DNA of 11,455 bases from Minisyncoccota bacterium (GTDB lineage: Bacteria > Patescibacteriota > Minisyncoccia > Phycocordibacterales > UBA2100), in contig JAGOTU010000022.1 of NCBI GenBank assembly GCA_018061585.1, forward strand, positions 1 to 11,455, written 5' to 3'. Position numbers and translations under genes: made by a program. The notes below the pieces were generated by a model. That model saw only the letters and a program-made list of their open reading frames with translations, was not told the origin of the DNA and did not search any database. Within the stretch, counting starts at the first letter, position 1. Each line of letters begins with the position of its first letter. Shown here piece after piece: positions 1 through 6,242 of the stretch.

Positions 1-503
1 CGCTCGCCGGTCTTTGCAAGCGCACCTGATCCGCGCAAACCGATGTTGCACCCCTTTTCGGTTTGAGCAGAACCGTCAGGCGTACCGAGCGCGGCTCTGT
101 ACCACTCGGGAGCGGTCGGGAGTCGTTTACCGGCGCGTGCGCATGCAAGCTCCGCCTGATCGCGCGAAATATTCCTCCACGGAGTCTTCTTTACTTCGCT
201 CACAGGCTTGCACGATGAGATGGCGAGATTGTCGCTGGATTGCGACTTACTTGCCGGAGCCTCCGTCGGACATGAACTCCCCGGTGAGGCTTCGTATGCG
301 TCAATACAAAATCCCCCGTTCGAGGTCCCGACGAACGCCATTCCTACTGGACATTTAGACGCCGCTCCGCCGGCTACAGCACTGAACGCCGCCCCAAGCA
401 TCGAGTTCTGCGGATTCTCGCGGTTATCGAACGCATTCAATCCGAGCGTCGTAAGAACGACGGTGCATACGGTTACCACGATCCATCGAAGGAGCGCTTT
501 CAT
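1..503 (-). CDS. Exported FGE-sulfatase (SUMF1)-like protein, 3' part beyond the window
   Basis: The frame is open from an ATG at 503 to the left edge, giving 167 residues of a longer protein. A hydrophobic segment at residues 7-23 after MKALLR suggests a signal peptide or anchor, so the domain acts outside the membrane. From residue 51 the sequence reads CPVGMAFVG, then GGFCIDAYEASPG. Later come W109, the block ISRDQAELACARAGKRLPTA (112-131), EWYRAALGTPDG, and several Cys. This pattern is typical of the formylglycine-generating-enzyme/SUMF1 fold, in which 'A...C...GKRLPT..EW' is a hallmark. The catalytic or metal-binding half of the fold lies outside the window. It may be a true sulfatase-modifying enzyme or, as often in bacteria, a non-catalytic ligand-binding relative. 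The start is fixed by a TGA directly upstream in frame. A TATAAT lies 7 nt before the ATG and there is no Shine-Dalgarno, so translation may be leaderless. It is separated by 52 bp from the small membrane gene upstream (556-945). Confidence 0.85.
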   Translation of the reverse strand, partial: MKALLRWIVVTVCTVVLTTLGLNAFDNRENPQNSMLGAAFSAVAGGAASKCPVGMAFVGTSNGGFCIDAYEASPGSSCPTEAPASKSQSSDNLAISSCKPVSEVKKTPWRNISRDQAELACARAGKRLPTAPEWYRAALGTPDGSAQTEKGCNIGLRGSGALAKTGE

Positions 504-510
504 TCAGTAC

Positions 511-516
511 ATTATA
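511..516 (-). promoter_or_regulatory. Consensus -10 box (TATAAT) just upstream of the FGE-like gene
   Basis: The minus strand reads TATAAT, then GTACTGA, then ATG. A perfect -10 hexamer 7 nt before the start would place the transcription start at or next to the A of the ATG, giving a leaderless mRNA. No good TTGACA lies at 16-18 nt. TTGCAC about 21 nt upstream is the nearest match. The site lies in the 52-bp gap after the preceding gene, which fits an internal promoter. Confidence 0.5.
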
Positions 517-555
517 GCTTGCGTGAGCGTGCTGGCTGTGCAAAAAATTGCGCCT

Positions 556-945
556 CTATGCGTATCTTCGTGCTCGTTTCCAGTCCATGTAGTAGTTCGC
601 TGCGACCAAAAGAAGCACAAGGATACTGGTCACGAACGCGCCTGCCGCAAGCATACGGGTCCCTGCTACCGAGCCACCCTCCTGTGCCCGAAGGAGCTCT
701 TCGCGCGCCTCAAGCTCGTTCTGTTTTGCAGCAAGCTGCACTGCAGCTGTGTTGTACGGATTCGGTTCAACTCCGACGGTCATCCCCACGACAGCACTGC
801 CGAGCATCGAACCCGCATCCTGCACAAGCACCTTGGGTGAGGCAATCGAGGTGGCATAGATGAACAGTACGAGCGCCATCACGATCGCCATCCTGCGCAC
901 CACTTCCATTTCGTCCCTGAATGCGTGTTTCTTTTTCCGAGCCAT
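556..945 (-). CDS. Small two-TM membrane protein with extracytoplasmic coiled coil
   Basis: This is a 129-residue protein. It has a basic N-terminus (MARKKK), a first membrane segment at about 19-36, an outer segment with a Pro/Asn turn (EPNPYN, 60-65), and a short charged helix at about 69-88 (QLAAKQNELEAREELLRAQE) that looks like a coiled coil. A second membrane segment follows at about 99-119, with a basic tail (DWKRARRYA). Both ends should be cytoplasmic. I do not know a named family, but similar two-TM proteins with a PNPYN/coiled-coil centre occur in CPR genomes. It starts 8 nt after the stop of the DUF916-like gene (954-2027), without a Shine-Dalgarno, so it is probably co-transcribed and perhaps translationally coupled. 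A helper or scaffold role for the surface proteins is only a guess from context. Confidence 0.85.
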   Translation of the reverse strand: MARKKKHAFRDEMEVVRRMAIVMALVLFIYATSIASPKVLVQDAGSMLGSAVVGMTVGVEPNPYNTAAVQLAAKQNELEAREELLRAQEGGSVAGTRMLAAGAFVTSILVLLLVAANYYMDWKRARRYA

Positions 946-953
946 GGCCGTTT

Positions 954-2027
954 CTATGCGAACATGAGGAACAAAACAACGAGGAACACGATCGCAAGGA
1001 ACAAAAGTGCGAGTGCGATGATAAGCAGGCGTGGAACCGGTGAGCGATTGCGACGAGCATATAGATCAGCACCGCCTCGTCCGCCGCTCATTTCCCGGAT
1101 CTTACGGTTGATGTACGAGCGCACCAGCACGTACAAAATAAGGAGTGCTACAAAAAGACTACCGAGCACAGTGAGGATCAGTTTCAACGGCAGAACCCAA
1201 AAACTCGTCGCGGCCGAAATGGTCTTTCGGCCATCCTCGCCGTATACCAAGCTCACGACGGCCTGGTAGCGTCCGAATGCGAACCCGTCGTATTCCCAAC
1301 TATCGTTAAACTCTTTGGTGGTCTCCGGGAATACTCCCGCTCCGATATCATTTATTTTTACAAGGCCGACTTTTGAACCGCGCATATCTGTTATCTCGAT
1401 CACGCCATGCGGCCGTATCAGCACATTGCCGAGGTTCGCGATCCTTGTGTCAAAGCTAACGTTCGCGGCAGAACCGTACACGATGCGTGTCGACGAGAAC
1501 TCTCGCAGCTGCGCATCTTCGGTCGCGTCACCTGCAATACGCAGATTGATGATAGAACCGACTTTCAGTCCGATCGCAGCTCCATTCTCTCTCTGCTTGG
1601 GAGGGCGCGCATCCATGAACACCCCGCCAAAGTGAGCACCCGGCGATGCATTCATCGGCACCTTGATAGAGAACGGCACACTGCGCGCTTCGTTCGCACC
1701 GAGCGTGATCTGCGTATCCGGCAGTTGGATCCATGAGCTCAATTCATACGGAGTGATCTCCGTTTCCTCTGAAAAGATCGGTAGGCCCTCATCTGTTAGT
1801 CCCGTGATATCCTGCGCGGTCAAGTAGAACGTCTTCTCTACAGTCGAGATATTGGTTACGCGGATCGTAAAATTATAGACCTGCCCCGGCTCAACGCGAT
1901 CCTCGATAACGGCCGGTCTGATCTCGACTCCCTCGCTGGATTGAGCAAGGACAGAATTCGCGCCAATCAAAAGTGTAAGTACAGGTACAACTACGGCTAG
2001 TAGTAGATATCGCATTGTCGCGTTCAT
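954..2027 (-). CDS. DUF916-like (WxLIP-type) membrane-anchored surface protein
   Basis: This 357-residue protein has a signal peptide at 1-28 (MNATMRYLLLAVVVPVLTLL..., cut near VLAQ). A first beta domain follows, with the DUF916-style blocks VEPGQVYNFTIRVTN, LSSWIQLPD, and VPFSIKVPMNASPGAHFGGV. A second beta domain has LGNVLIRPHGVIEI, DMRGSKVG and FGRYQAVVSLVYG. A membrane segment lies at 279-304, then a basic cytoplasmic loop of about 28 residues, then a second membrane segment at 334-357 that ends the protein. The architecture matches WxL-interacting proteins of Gram-positive bacteria (exported DUF916 plus a second Ig-like domain plus a C-terminal TM), with one extra TM. It lies 105 bp downstream of the secreted WxL-like gene (2133-3281), its likely partner. 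ATG at 2015 is an alternative start. No Shine-Dalgarno is visible. Confidence 0.87.
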   Translation of the reverse strand: MNATMRYLLLAVVVPVLTLLIGANSVLAQSSEGVEIRPAVIEDRVEPGQVYNFTIRVTNISTVEKTFYLTAQDITGLTDEGLPIFSEETEITPYELSSWIQLPDTQITLGANEARSVPFSIKVPMNASPGAHFGGVFMDARPPKQRENGAAIGLKVGSIINLRIAGDATEDAQLREFSSTRIVYGSAANVSFDTRIANLGNVLIRPHGVIEITDMRGSKVGLVKINDIGAGVFPETTKEFNDSWEYDGFAFGRYQAVVSLVYGEDGRKTISAATSFWVLPLKLILTVLGSLFVALLILYVLVRSYINRKIREMSGGRGGADLYARRNRSPVPRLLIIALALLFLAIVFLVVLFLMFA

Positions 2028-2043
2028 GGTTTCTGTGAAAAGG

Positions 2044-2049
2044 ATTATG
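2044..2049 (-). promoter_or_regulatory. Possible -10 box (CATAAT) for the DUF916-like gene at 954-2027
   Basis: The minus strand carries CATAAT (5/6 to consensus) 16 nt before the ATG at 2027, downstream of the strong hairpin. No -35 hexamer is recognisable at the right distance. If real, it would give a leader of about 10 nt or less and let this gene be transcribed after termination at the hairpin. Confidence 0.25.
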
Positions 2050-2076
2050 TGCTTACTCTACCACGCCCCCCTGTAC

Positions 2077-2108
2077 GCAACATCCCCGCAAAACGGCGGG
2101 GATGTTGC
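2077..2108 (-). terminator. Perfect 13-bp hairpin between two minus-strand genes (terminator or RNA stabiliser)
   Basis: The arms are GCAACATCCCCGC (2077-2089) and GCGGGGATGTTGC (2096-2108), with a 6-nt loop. It lies 24 bp after the stop of the secreted WxL-like gene. The stem is perfect and GC-rich, but neither strand has a T-run after it; on the minus strand it is followed by GTACAGGGGGG. It is therefore not a canonical intrinsic terminator. It could terminate partially, or protect the 3' end of the upstream mRNA so that the secreted protein is made in excess over the downstream membrane protein. Confidence 0.6.
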
Positions 2109-2132
2109 AATAAAACGAGGTATTTTCGAGCC

Positions 2133-3281
2133 TTAGAAGATCGGAGTTGCAACGTAGGTCAGCGTATTGGTGTAGTCAGCACCTGCTTCCTGCAGGGAGG
2201 CGATCTCCACCTTGTACGCAACCGTTGTTGAGCCCACGCCGGCGGTTACGCCGTCGGCCGGAGCATTGTGATACATCACCTGTCGCGGGTTAACGAAGTC
2301 GCCCGCAAAAAGCTGCGTACCGAATTCGTCTCCACCGGAGAGCACCGCATCATCACTCGTTAGACCGATGTGGCCGTACGTATTCTCGGAACCGAGTACG
2401 TTGGTCGGACTGGTCCACACACCCGGCGTTCCGGGCGGAGTACCGTTAGCAAACACATCGATGTCTGCCCCTGTCGATGACAGGAGGTTTTGATCTTCCA
2501 CAACTGTCACGGAATACCCGAATGCGGCGTTTGTGACCACATTGAGCCGTTGACCCAACACTTTCGGAACAAGCGCACTAAGCGTACCGAATGCAAGGAA
2601 TGTCGATGACGCAGTTCCCGTAAGCGTTTCGCCGTTCACTACAGTTGATGTGGCCAAACCGGTGATCGAGAATGTGAATACAGTATCGACACTCGCCGTT
2701 ACTACCACGTCGTCGATGATCGCAACTCGTGTTTCGCCGTAATCACCGGCGGATGTCGTCATGGTGACTCGGTACGAACCTGCAGCTGCCGGGTTGGTAA
2801 TAAGCGGCGTTGATGTACCGATAACGATTGTGATCGCACCCACTGCGATCGAGTCGCCAGCACAGACCGTAAAGGTGATGCCTTCGTTTCCTGCGCCTGT
2901 CGTGATAGAGGGTACCACCTCGCTCGCCGTACCGGAGCATGTATCCGTGACAACCAACCCTGTTCCGATGAAGTTCGTAGATGTTGCGGCAGCACCAGTG
3001 AGCGAGAATCCGTTCCCGGCTGGATCGAAGATGAAGCTGATCGTACCTGCTGCCGGGACTGTTGTCGTCGACGTGTATCGAAGCGTGTGTTTTGTTGCCA
3101 CACCAAGGTCGGAATCAGAGAGTGTATCGCTGATGTTTGTCACCTGCCCTGCTGCGTCTGCCCTATGCATAAGCAATGGAGCGCCCGTTGCCCACAGCAA
3201 GGTCGAAATGATCAAGATCATTGCGATGGGCGACGAGAGGATCGACGCGGCCGGATGCTTAACTTTTTCGAATACGTTCAT
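2133..3281 (-). CDS. Secreted surface protein with WxL-like C-terminal domain
   Basis: This is a 382-residue protein. The N-terminus has a membrane-spanning signal at about 17-35, likely cut near ADAA (44). Residues 45-195 are Thr/Ser/Ala/Val-rich beta sequence (STTTVPAAGTISFIFDPAG, TGAGNEGITFTVCAGD) with few charged residues. Residues 200-382 align by eye with the C-terminal domain of the protein at 6243-7580. Shared blocks are FGTLS...GQRLNVVTNAAFGYSV, NLLSSTG, TYGHIGLTSDDAVLSGG, AYKVEIASLQEAGADYTNTL, and the ending YVATPIF. Layout and position resemble the WxL domain of Gram-positive surface proteins, but Tyr occupies the place of the final W-x-L Trp. Neighbours are DUF916-like genes on both sides. 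The gene stands alone after a 248-bp gap, so it probably has its own promoter. There is no Shine-Dalgarno; the mRNA instead reads CCUCCUU just before the AUG. Confidence 0.88.
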   Translation of the reverse strand: MNVFEKVKHPAASILSSPIAMILIISTLLWATGAPLLMHRADAAGQVTNISDTLSDSDLGVATKHTLRYTSTTTVPAAGTISFIFDPAGNGFSLTGAAATSTNFIGTGLVVTDTCSGTASEVVPSITTGAGNEGITFTVCAGDSIAVGAITIVIGTSTPLITNPAAAGSYRVTMTTSAGDYGETRVAIIDDVVVTASVDTVFTFSITGLATSTVVNGETLTGTASSTFLAFGTLSALVPKVLGQRLNVVTNAAFGYSVTVVEDQNLLSSTGADIDVFANGTPPGTPGVWTSPTNVLGSENTYGHIGLTSDDAVLSGGDEFGTQLFAGDFVNPRQVMYHNAPADGVTAGVGSTTVAYKVEIASLQEAGADYTNTLTYVATPIF

Positions 3282-3283
3282 AT

Positions 3284-3290
3284 AAGGAGG
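3284..3290 (-). promoter_or_regulatory. CCUCCUU element in the leader, next to the start codon
   Basis: The minus-strand mRNA reads CCUCCUU, then AU, then AUG at 3281. This is the sequence of the 16S anti-Shine-Dalgarno tail, not of a Shine-Dalgarno, so it cannot pair with the ribosome in the usual way. A second CCUCCUU lies upstream at 3449-3455. I found no plausible plus-strand gene for which the complementary AAGGAGG would serve as a ribosome site. Confidence 0.35.
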
Positions 3291-3304
3291 ACTTTTTTGG
3301 CTTG

Positions 3305-3310
3305 TTTATA
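3305..3310 (-). promoter_or_regulatory. Possible -10 box (TATAAA) for the secreted WxL-like gene
   Basis: The minus strand reads TGTTATAAACAAG, 23 nt before the ATG at 3281. Transcription starting about 7 nt later would give a leader of roughly 16 nt that includes the CCUCCUU. No convincing -35 is present (CGCTTC lies 17 nt upstream). A competing weak candidate is TATACT near 3430. Confidence 0.25.
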
Positions 3311-3474
3311 ACAGTGCTCTTACTAGTGAAGCGGCTTTATGCCCAGAGAGATAAGTACACGTCCACCTGCAATTGCTCGACCAATGCAGCTAGAAACGTA
3401 CCGGGCCTAAAAAACTCGCATGTGTAAAGTATACGGCATACTGTTGACAAGGAGGTTGATATCAAGCCAAACCG

Positions 3475-3527
3475 TGTGGATAACCGTTATAAACCGTGGA
3501 TTTCTGCGTGGATAGCCCCGTGGATAT
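3475..3527. repeat. Cluster of four DnaA-box-like 9-mers in the 248-bp gap
   Basis: On the minus strand the 9-mers are TTATCCACA (3475-3483, a perfect DnaA box), AAATCCACG (3495-3503), CTATCCACG (3507-3515) and ATATCCACG (3519-3527). All have the same orientation, the last three at exact 12-bp steps. The cluster begins directly after the stop codon of the DUF916-like gene at 3530-4858. It may bind DnaA or another regulator for the downstream secreted-protein gene, be part of an origin, or be a short degenerate repeat. No dnaA or dnaN gene lies nearby. The rest of the gap (3282-3474) holds the two CCUCCUU elements, a weak inverted repeat around 3364-3391 and candidate promoters, but no gene I can support. 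Confidence 0.5.
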
Positions 3528-3529
3528 CT

Positions 3530-4858
3530 TTAGCGAGCTGCTTCTACCGGCTCCGTTGCCTGTGGGATCTCCTTGATCTCGAAACTGCGGTTCGGCACAA
3601 GTGCTTTGGCGAAGTAGAGCCATATTCCGGCAATAGCGATAGCCACCAGCAATACGAATGCGAAAAATAGACGATATTTCATCAAAAACCCTCCCGGCGT
3701 CAGGGCTTCTGCGTATTGCGGGGTCTCGAGCCTCATTTCCGGCTTCTGGGCGGAGCTGACCGCACGCAAATCTACGACCCCCTCCCGCAAAGGCTGCACG
3801 AGCGCCTGAAAAGTTGATACTGCGGGTGTCTCCGACACGGTCCGTCTGTCCGGAACATCGGGATGCTCGATCAGTCCCATATAGACTCGCTCTAAAGAAA
3901 GCGCGCGCCGAATATACCGCCTGATGAACCAGGTCATCAAAAGGATCACCGCCACGATGGATCCCAGAGTTATTGCTGCCGGTACGATAGGGATCACCCA
4001 GAAATAGGTCTTCGCAGACGTGTTCTGCTTGCCGTCATCCCCGTAGGTAAGCGTTACAACGGCGCTGTAGCGGCCGATATCGAACGCACTGTTCTCTCCT
4101 GTCCAGGCAAATTGAAACCGACGGATAGAACGCGGTAGCACATTCCCGAAATTACTCTTTTCGTTGATCAGCACCTGCCCGCGCTCTTTACCCCACATAT
4201 TGTAGAGCGTTATCGATCCCTGCGGTCGAAGATGCGTGTTCCCCGTGTTCTCGAACCGGAGTGCAAAATTTGCCTCGGGCTTTTGATAGAGGGTTTTGTC
4301 TGTCGTGAACTCACGGATCCTACCGCTCTCTATCACCTCTCCATTGATGCGCACGAATAGGAGCGATGTAACAAAGCTCGATACTTTCATGTGCGACCCG
4401 GGCTCGTTATCGATCCCCATATACGGACCGACCATGATCGCGGCGTAGTGACCGCCCGGATCGGCATTTATCGGAACGCGGACCGTGAACTCGATCTGCG
4501 CGCTCTCCCCCGACTCGATAGTGATCGGCTCTTTAGATAATTCGATCCATGCGCCCAAAGAATCGGTTCGTACAGGCTCATTCGCGAACGATTCGATCAG
4601 TGGAACGAATGTTCCCTGTCCCGCCTCACCTTTTGCCTCGAAGTCCACGACCTGCGGAGCATAGGTAACGGCGTATGAATTATTATTCACGACCTTGATG
4701 CTGCTTGTCCACGATTCACCCGGACTGACCGTCAATTGGAATAGCGGCGGTATGATCGTGACCGAAAGCGATTCTTGCGCGAAAACCGGCACGGTGCCGG
4801 CGAAGATGATCGATATGAATAGCGCGATCGAGGCACGCAGCCCATAAGAGTTCATCAT
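3530..4858 (-). CDS. DUF916-like (WxLIP-type) membrane-anchored surface protein, two TM
   Basis: This 442-residue protein has a signal peptide at 1-27 (cut near VFAQE). The first beta domain contains LTVSPGESWTSSIKVVNNNS, LGAWIELSKEPITIESGE and FTVRVPINADPGGHYAAIMV. The second contains FENTGNTHLRPQGSITLYN and DIGRYSAVVTLTYG. A membrane segment spans 288-312, followed by an approximately 82-residue cytoplasmic loop (basic RRYIRRALSLER at its start, GVVDLRAVS further on). A second membrane segment lies at 395-418, with a short acidic outer tail. It is the sister of the proteins at 954-2027 and 4855-6210. Its start overlaps the preceding stop as ATGA, so the two are translationally coupled. The second ATG of the MM pair is an equally possible start. 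It probably holds or positions secreted WxL-like proteins at the cell surface, by analogy with WxLIP proteins. Confidence 0.88.
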   Translation of the reverse strand: MMNSYGLRASIALFISIIFAGTVPVFAQESLSVTIIPPLFQLTVSPGESWTSSIKVVNNNSYAVTYAPQVVDFEAKGEAGQGTFVPLIESFANEPVRTDSLGAWIELSKEPITIESGESAQIEFTVRVPINADPGGHYAAIMVGPYMGIDNEPGSHMKVSSFVTSLLFVRINGEVIESGRIREFTTDKTLYQKPEANFALRFENTGNTHLRPQGSITLYNMWGKERGQVLINEKSNFGNVLPRSIRRFQFAWTGENSAFDIGRYSAVVTLTYGDDGKQNTSAKTYFWVIPIVPAAITLGSIVAVILLMTWFIRRYIRRALSLERVYMGLIEHPDVPDRRTVSETPAVSTFQALVQPLREGVVDLRAVSSAQKPEMRLETPQYAEALTPGGFLMKYRLFFAFVLLVAIAIAGIWLYFAKALVPNRSFEIKEIPQATEPVEAAR

Positions 4859-6210
4859 GCGCCGTCCTTGAGATTGATCACGTGCCCTGCGTGCCGCACG
4901 GAAGGAGCAGAAACCTGTGCAGATGTGAGATCGATCGTACCGCTCGAGCGCGGAGCAGCTGCCGACGGTATTTCGCGCGGGACGTCCTGTGGGATCACTC
5001 GCGGCGCCTCAGATACCGTCTGTGGCGCGACATGCGCAACCGGAGCAGGTGTCTCTGTTGTAACAGCATCCTGCGTGGCCCTTGCGATCGGCCCCTCCGT
5101 CTTTTTTGTGCGTCGGAATCGGGCAAAGAATCCTTTCTTCTCCGGTTTTGATGGGGCCGGGGGCATCACTGCCGTAATTTGCGCCGGTTTTGCAGGCGGC
5201 GCTACCATACCCGGAGGTGCCTGCATCGCGGCAGTATTCGCTCCCGCCACACCGCTCGCGATAGCAAATCGCTGCATGTGTCGGTGCTCGAGCCACCGAT
5301 GGAAATAGAGAGCGGAGGCGATGATCGCGATTATGCTGATCACGAGGATCGCAAGGAGCTGCTGCCACGGAATGATCCAGAAGAATACCGTGTCCTGTAA
5401 TTTTCCGCTCTGATTGTTGCCATAATCGATGTTCAGGAACGCCTTGAATTTGCCGAACCCCTGTGCGGAACTCCATGCGGAGGCAAGTTGTGCCTGTTGA
5501 TCGGGTGTAAGACTCTTCCCTTCTGCATTCACCGGGATCGATGCGACCTCACGACCCTTGCGGTCATAGATACGGATCTCGCCTTTTGGTTTTAATTCCT
5601 GATTACCGATGTTCTCTACCTGATAGTTGAACAGAACATCGTCACCGGAAAAAAAGAACCCGTCGGTCATGAATTTGTTCAACTGCATCGACTCTTTTAT
5701 GTCGGCCTGCACTTCGGTGTTCACGGTAACCACCGCAAGCGGATTCCTTGCCTCTGCTTCTGCTCGCGCCGAGCCCTCAAAGAACGAAACGTCGGCATGA
5801 TATGTGCCGGGCAGCGCGTTCAGGCTCACACGGATCACGAAGGGTATCTCGCGCGTCTCCCCGGGAGTCAGTTCTACGACACCCCGGGAAAGTTCGATCC
5901 AGTTCGCGAGGGAGTCTTTCTTATCATCCGCTCCTTGTGCGGATACGAACTCCTCCTGACCGGCATCCGACTTAACATCGTTGACCGTCGGAAAGAGCGT
6001 GAGCTTTCGCTGTGTAGTGTTCGTGATCGTGATCGTTTCCTTGAGGATGTCGCGCGCTTTTGCCTTTTCGTCGACGACTACCGGCACGACGGTGAGATCC
6101 GCGGTCGAGTCTGCATGCGAGAGCTGCGGGCTTAAAAAGGAGATGAGGCAGAGCAATACAAATGGCAGGATCGTATAACTTCGCGTCATATCAGTTCGTA
6201 GAGACAGCAT
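4855..6210 (-). CDS. DUF916-like membrane-anchored surface protein with long Pro/Ala-rich cytoplasmic tail
   Basis: This 451-residue protein has a signal peptide ending near LSHA (33). The first beta domain has VVVDEKAKARDILKETITIT, SLANWIELSRGVVELTPGE and FVIRVSLNALPGTYHADVSF. The second has NIGNQELKPKGEIRIYDRKG and FGKFKAFLNIDYG. A single membrane segment lies at about 278-303. The remaining 148 residues form a cytoplasmic tail that is Pro/Ala/Val-rich, with a basic patch (KKGFFARFRRTKK) and short TIDLT and VINLK motifs near the end. The tail is unlike the two-TM sisters and may contact a cytoplasmic or cell-division partner (inference). The start at 6210 is the longest. ATG at 6189 (MTRSYTILPF) gives a more usual signal peptide, and neither has a Shine-Dalgarno. 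It lies 32 bp after the secreted WxL-like gene and overlaps the next gene by 4 bp. Confidence 0.87.
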   Translation of the reverse strand: MLSLRTDMTRSYTILPFVLLCLISFLSPQLSHADSTADLTVVPVVVDEKAKARDILKETITITNTTQRKLTLFPTVNDVKSDAGQEEFVSAQGADDKKDSLANWIELSRGVVELTPGETREIPFVIRVSLNALPGTYHADVSFFEGSARAEAEARNPLAVVTVNTEVQADIKESMQLNKFMTDGFFFSGDDVLFNYQVENIGNQELKPKGEIRIYDRKGREVASIPVNAEGKSLTPDQQAQLASAWSSAQGFGKFKAFLNIDYGNNQSGKLQDTVFFWIIPWQQLLAILVISIIAIIASALYFHRWLEHRHMQRFAIASGVAGANTAAMQAPPGMVAPPAKPAQITAVMPPAPSKPEKKGFFARFRRTKKTEGPIARATQDAVTTETPAPVAHVAPQTVSEAPRVIPQDVPREIPSAAAPRSSGTIDLTSAQVSAPSVRHAGHVINLKDGA

Positions 6211-6242
6211 AACAAGAAAATGAATTGAAATTTATGCACAGT

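Noticed and set aside
208..840. 210-codon plus-strand frame
   Set aside because: Antisense to the FGE-like gene and the two-TM gene, which both have clear domain features. The translation is Cys/His/Arg-rich with no coherent domain.
2761..3285. 174-codon plus-strand frame
   Set aside because: Antisense to the secreted WxL-like gene. There is no signal or domain of its own, and openness follows from the biased composition of that gene.
3284..3330. AAGGAGG on the plus strand as a ribosome site for a plus-strand gene
   Set aside because: The only nearby start (TTG) is followed by a stop after a few codons.
3282..3529. Chromosomal origin
   Set aside because: DnaA-like boxes are present, but there is no dnaA/dnaN, no clear AT-rich unwinding element and no strand switch of genes here. 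Kept as a finding, not called as an origin.
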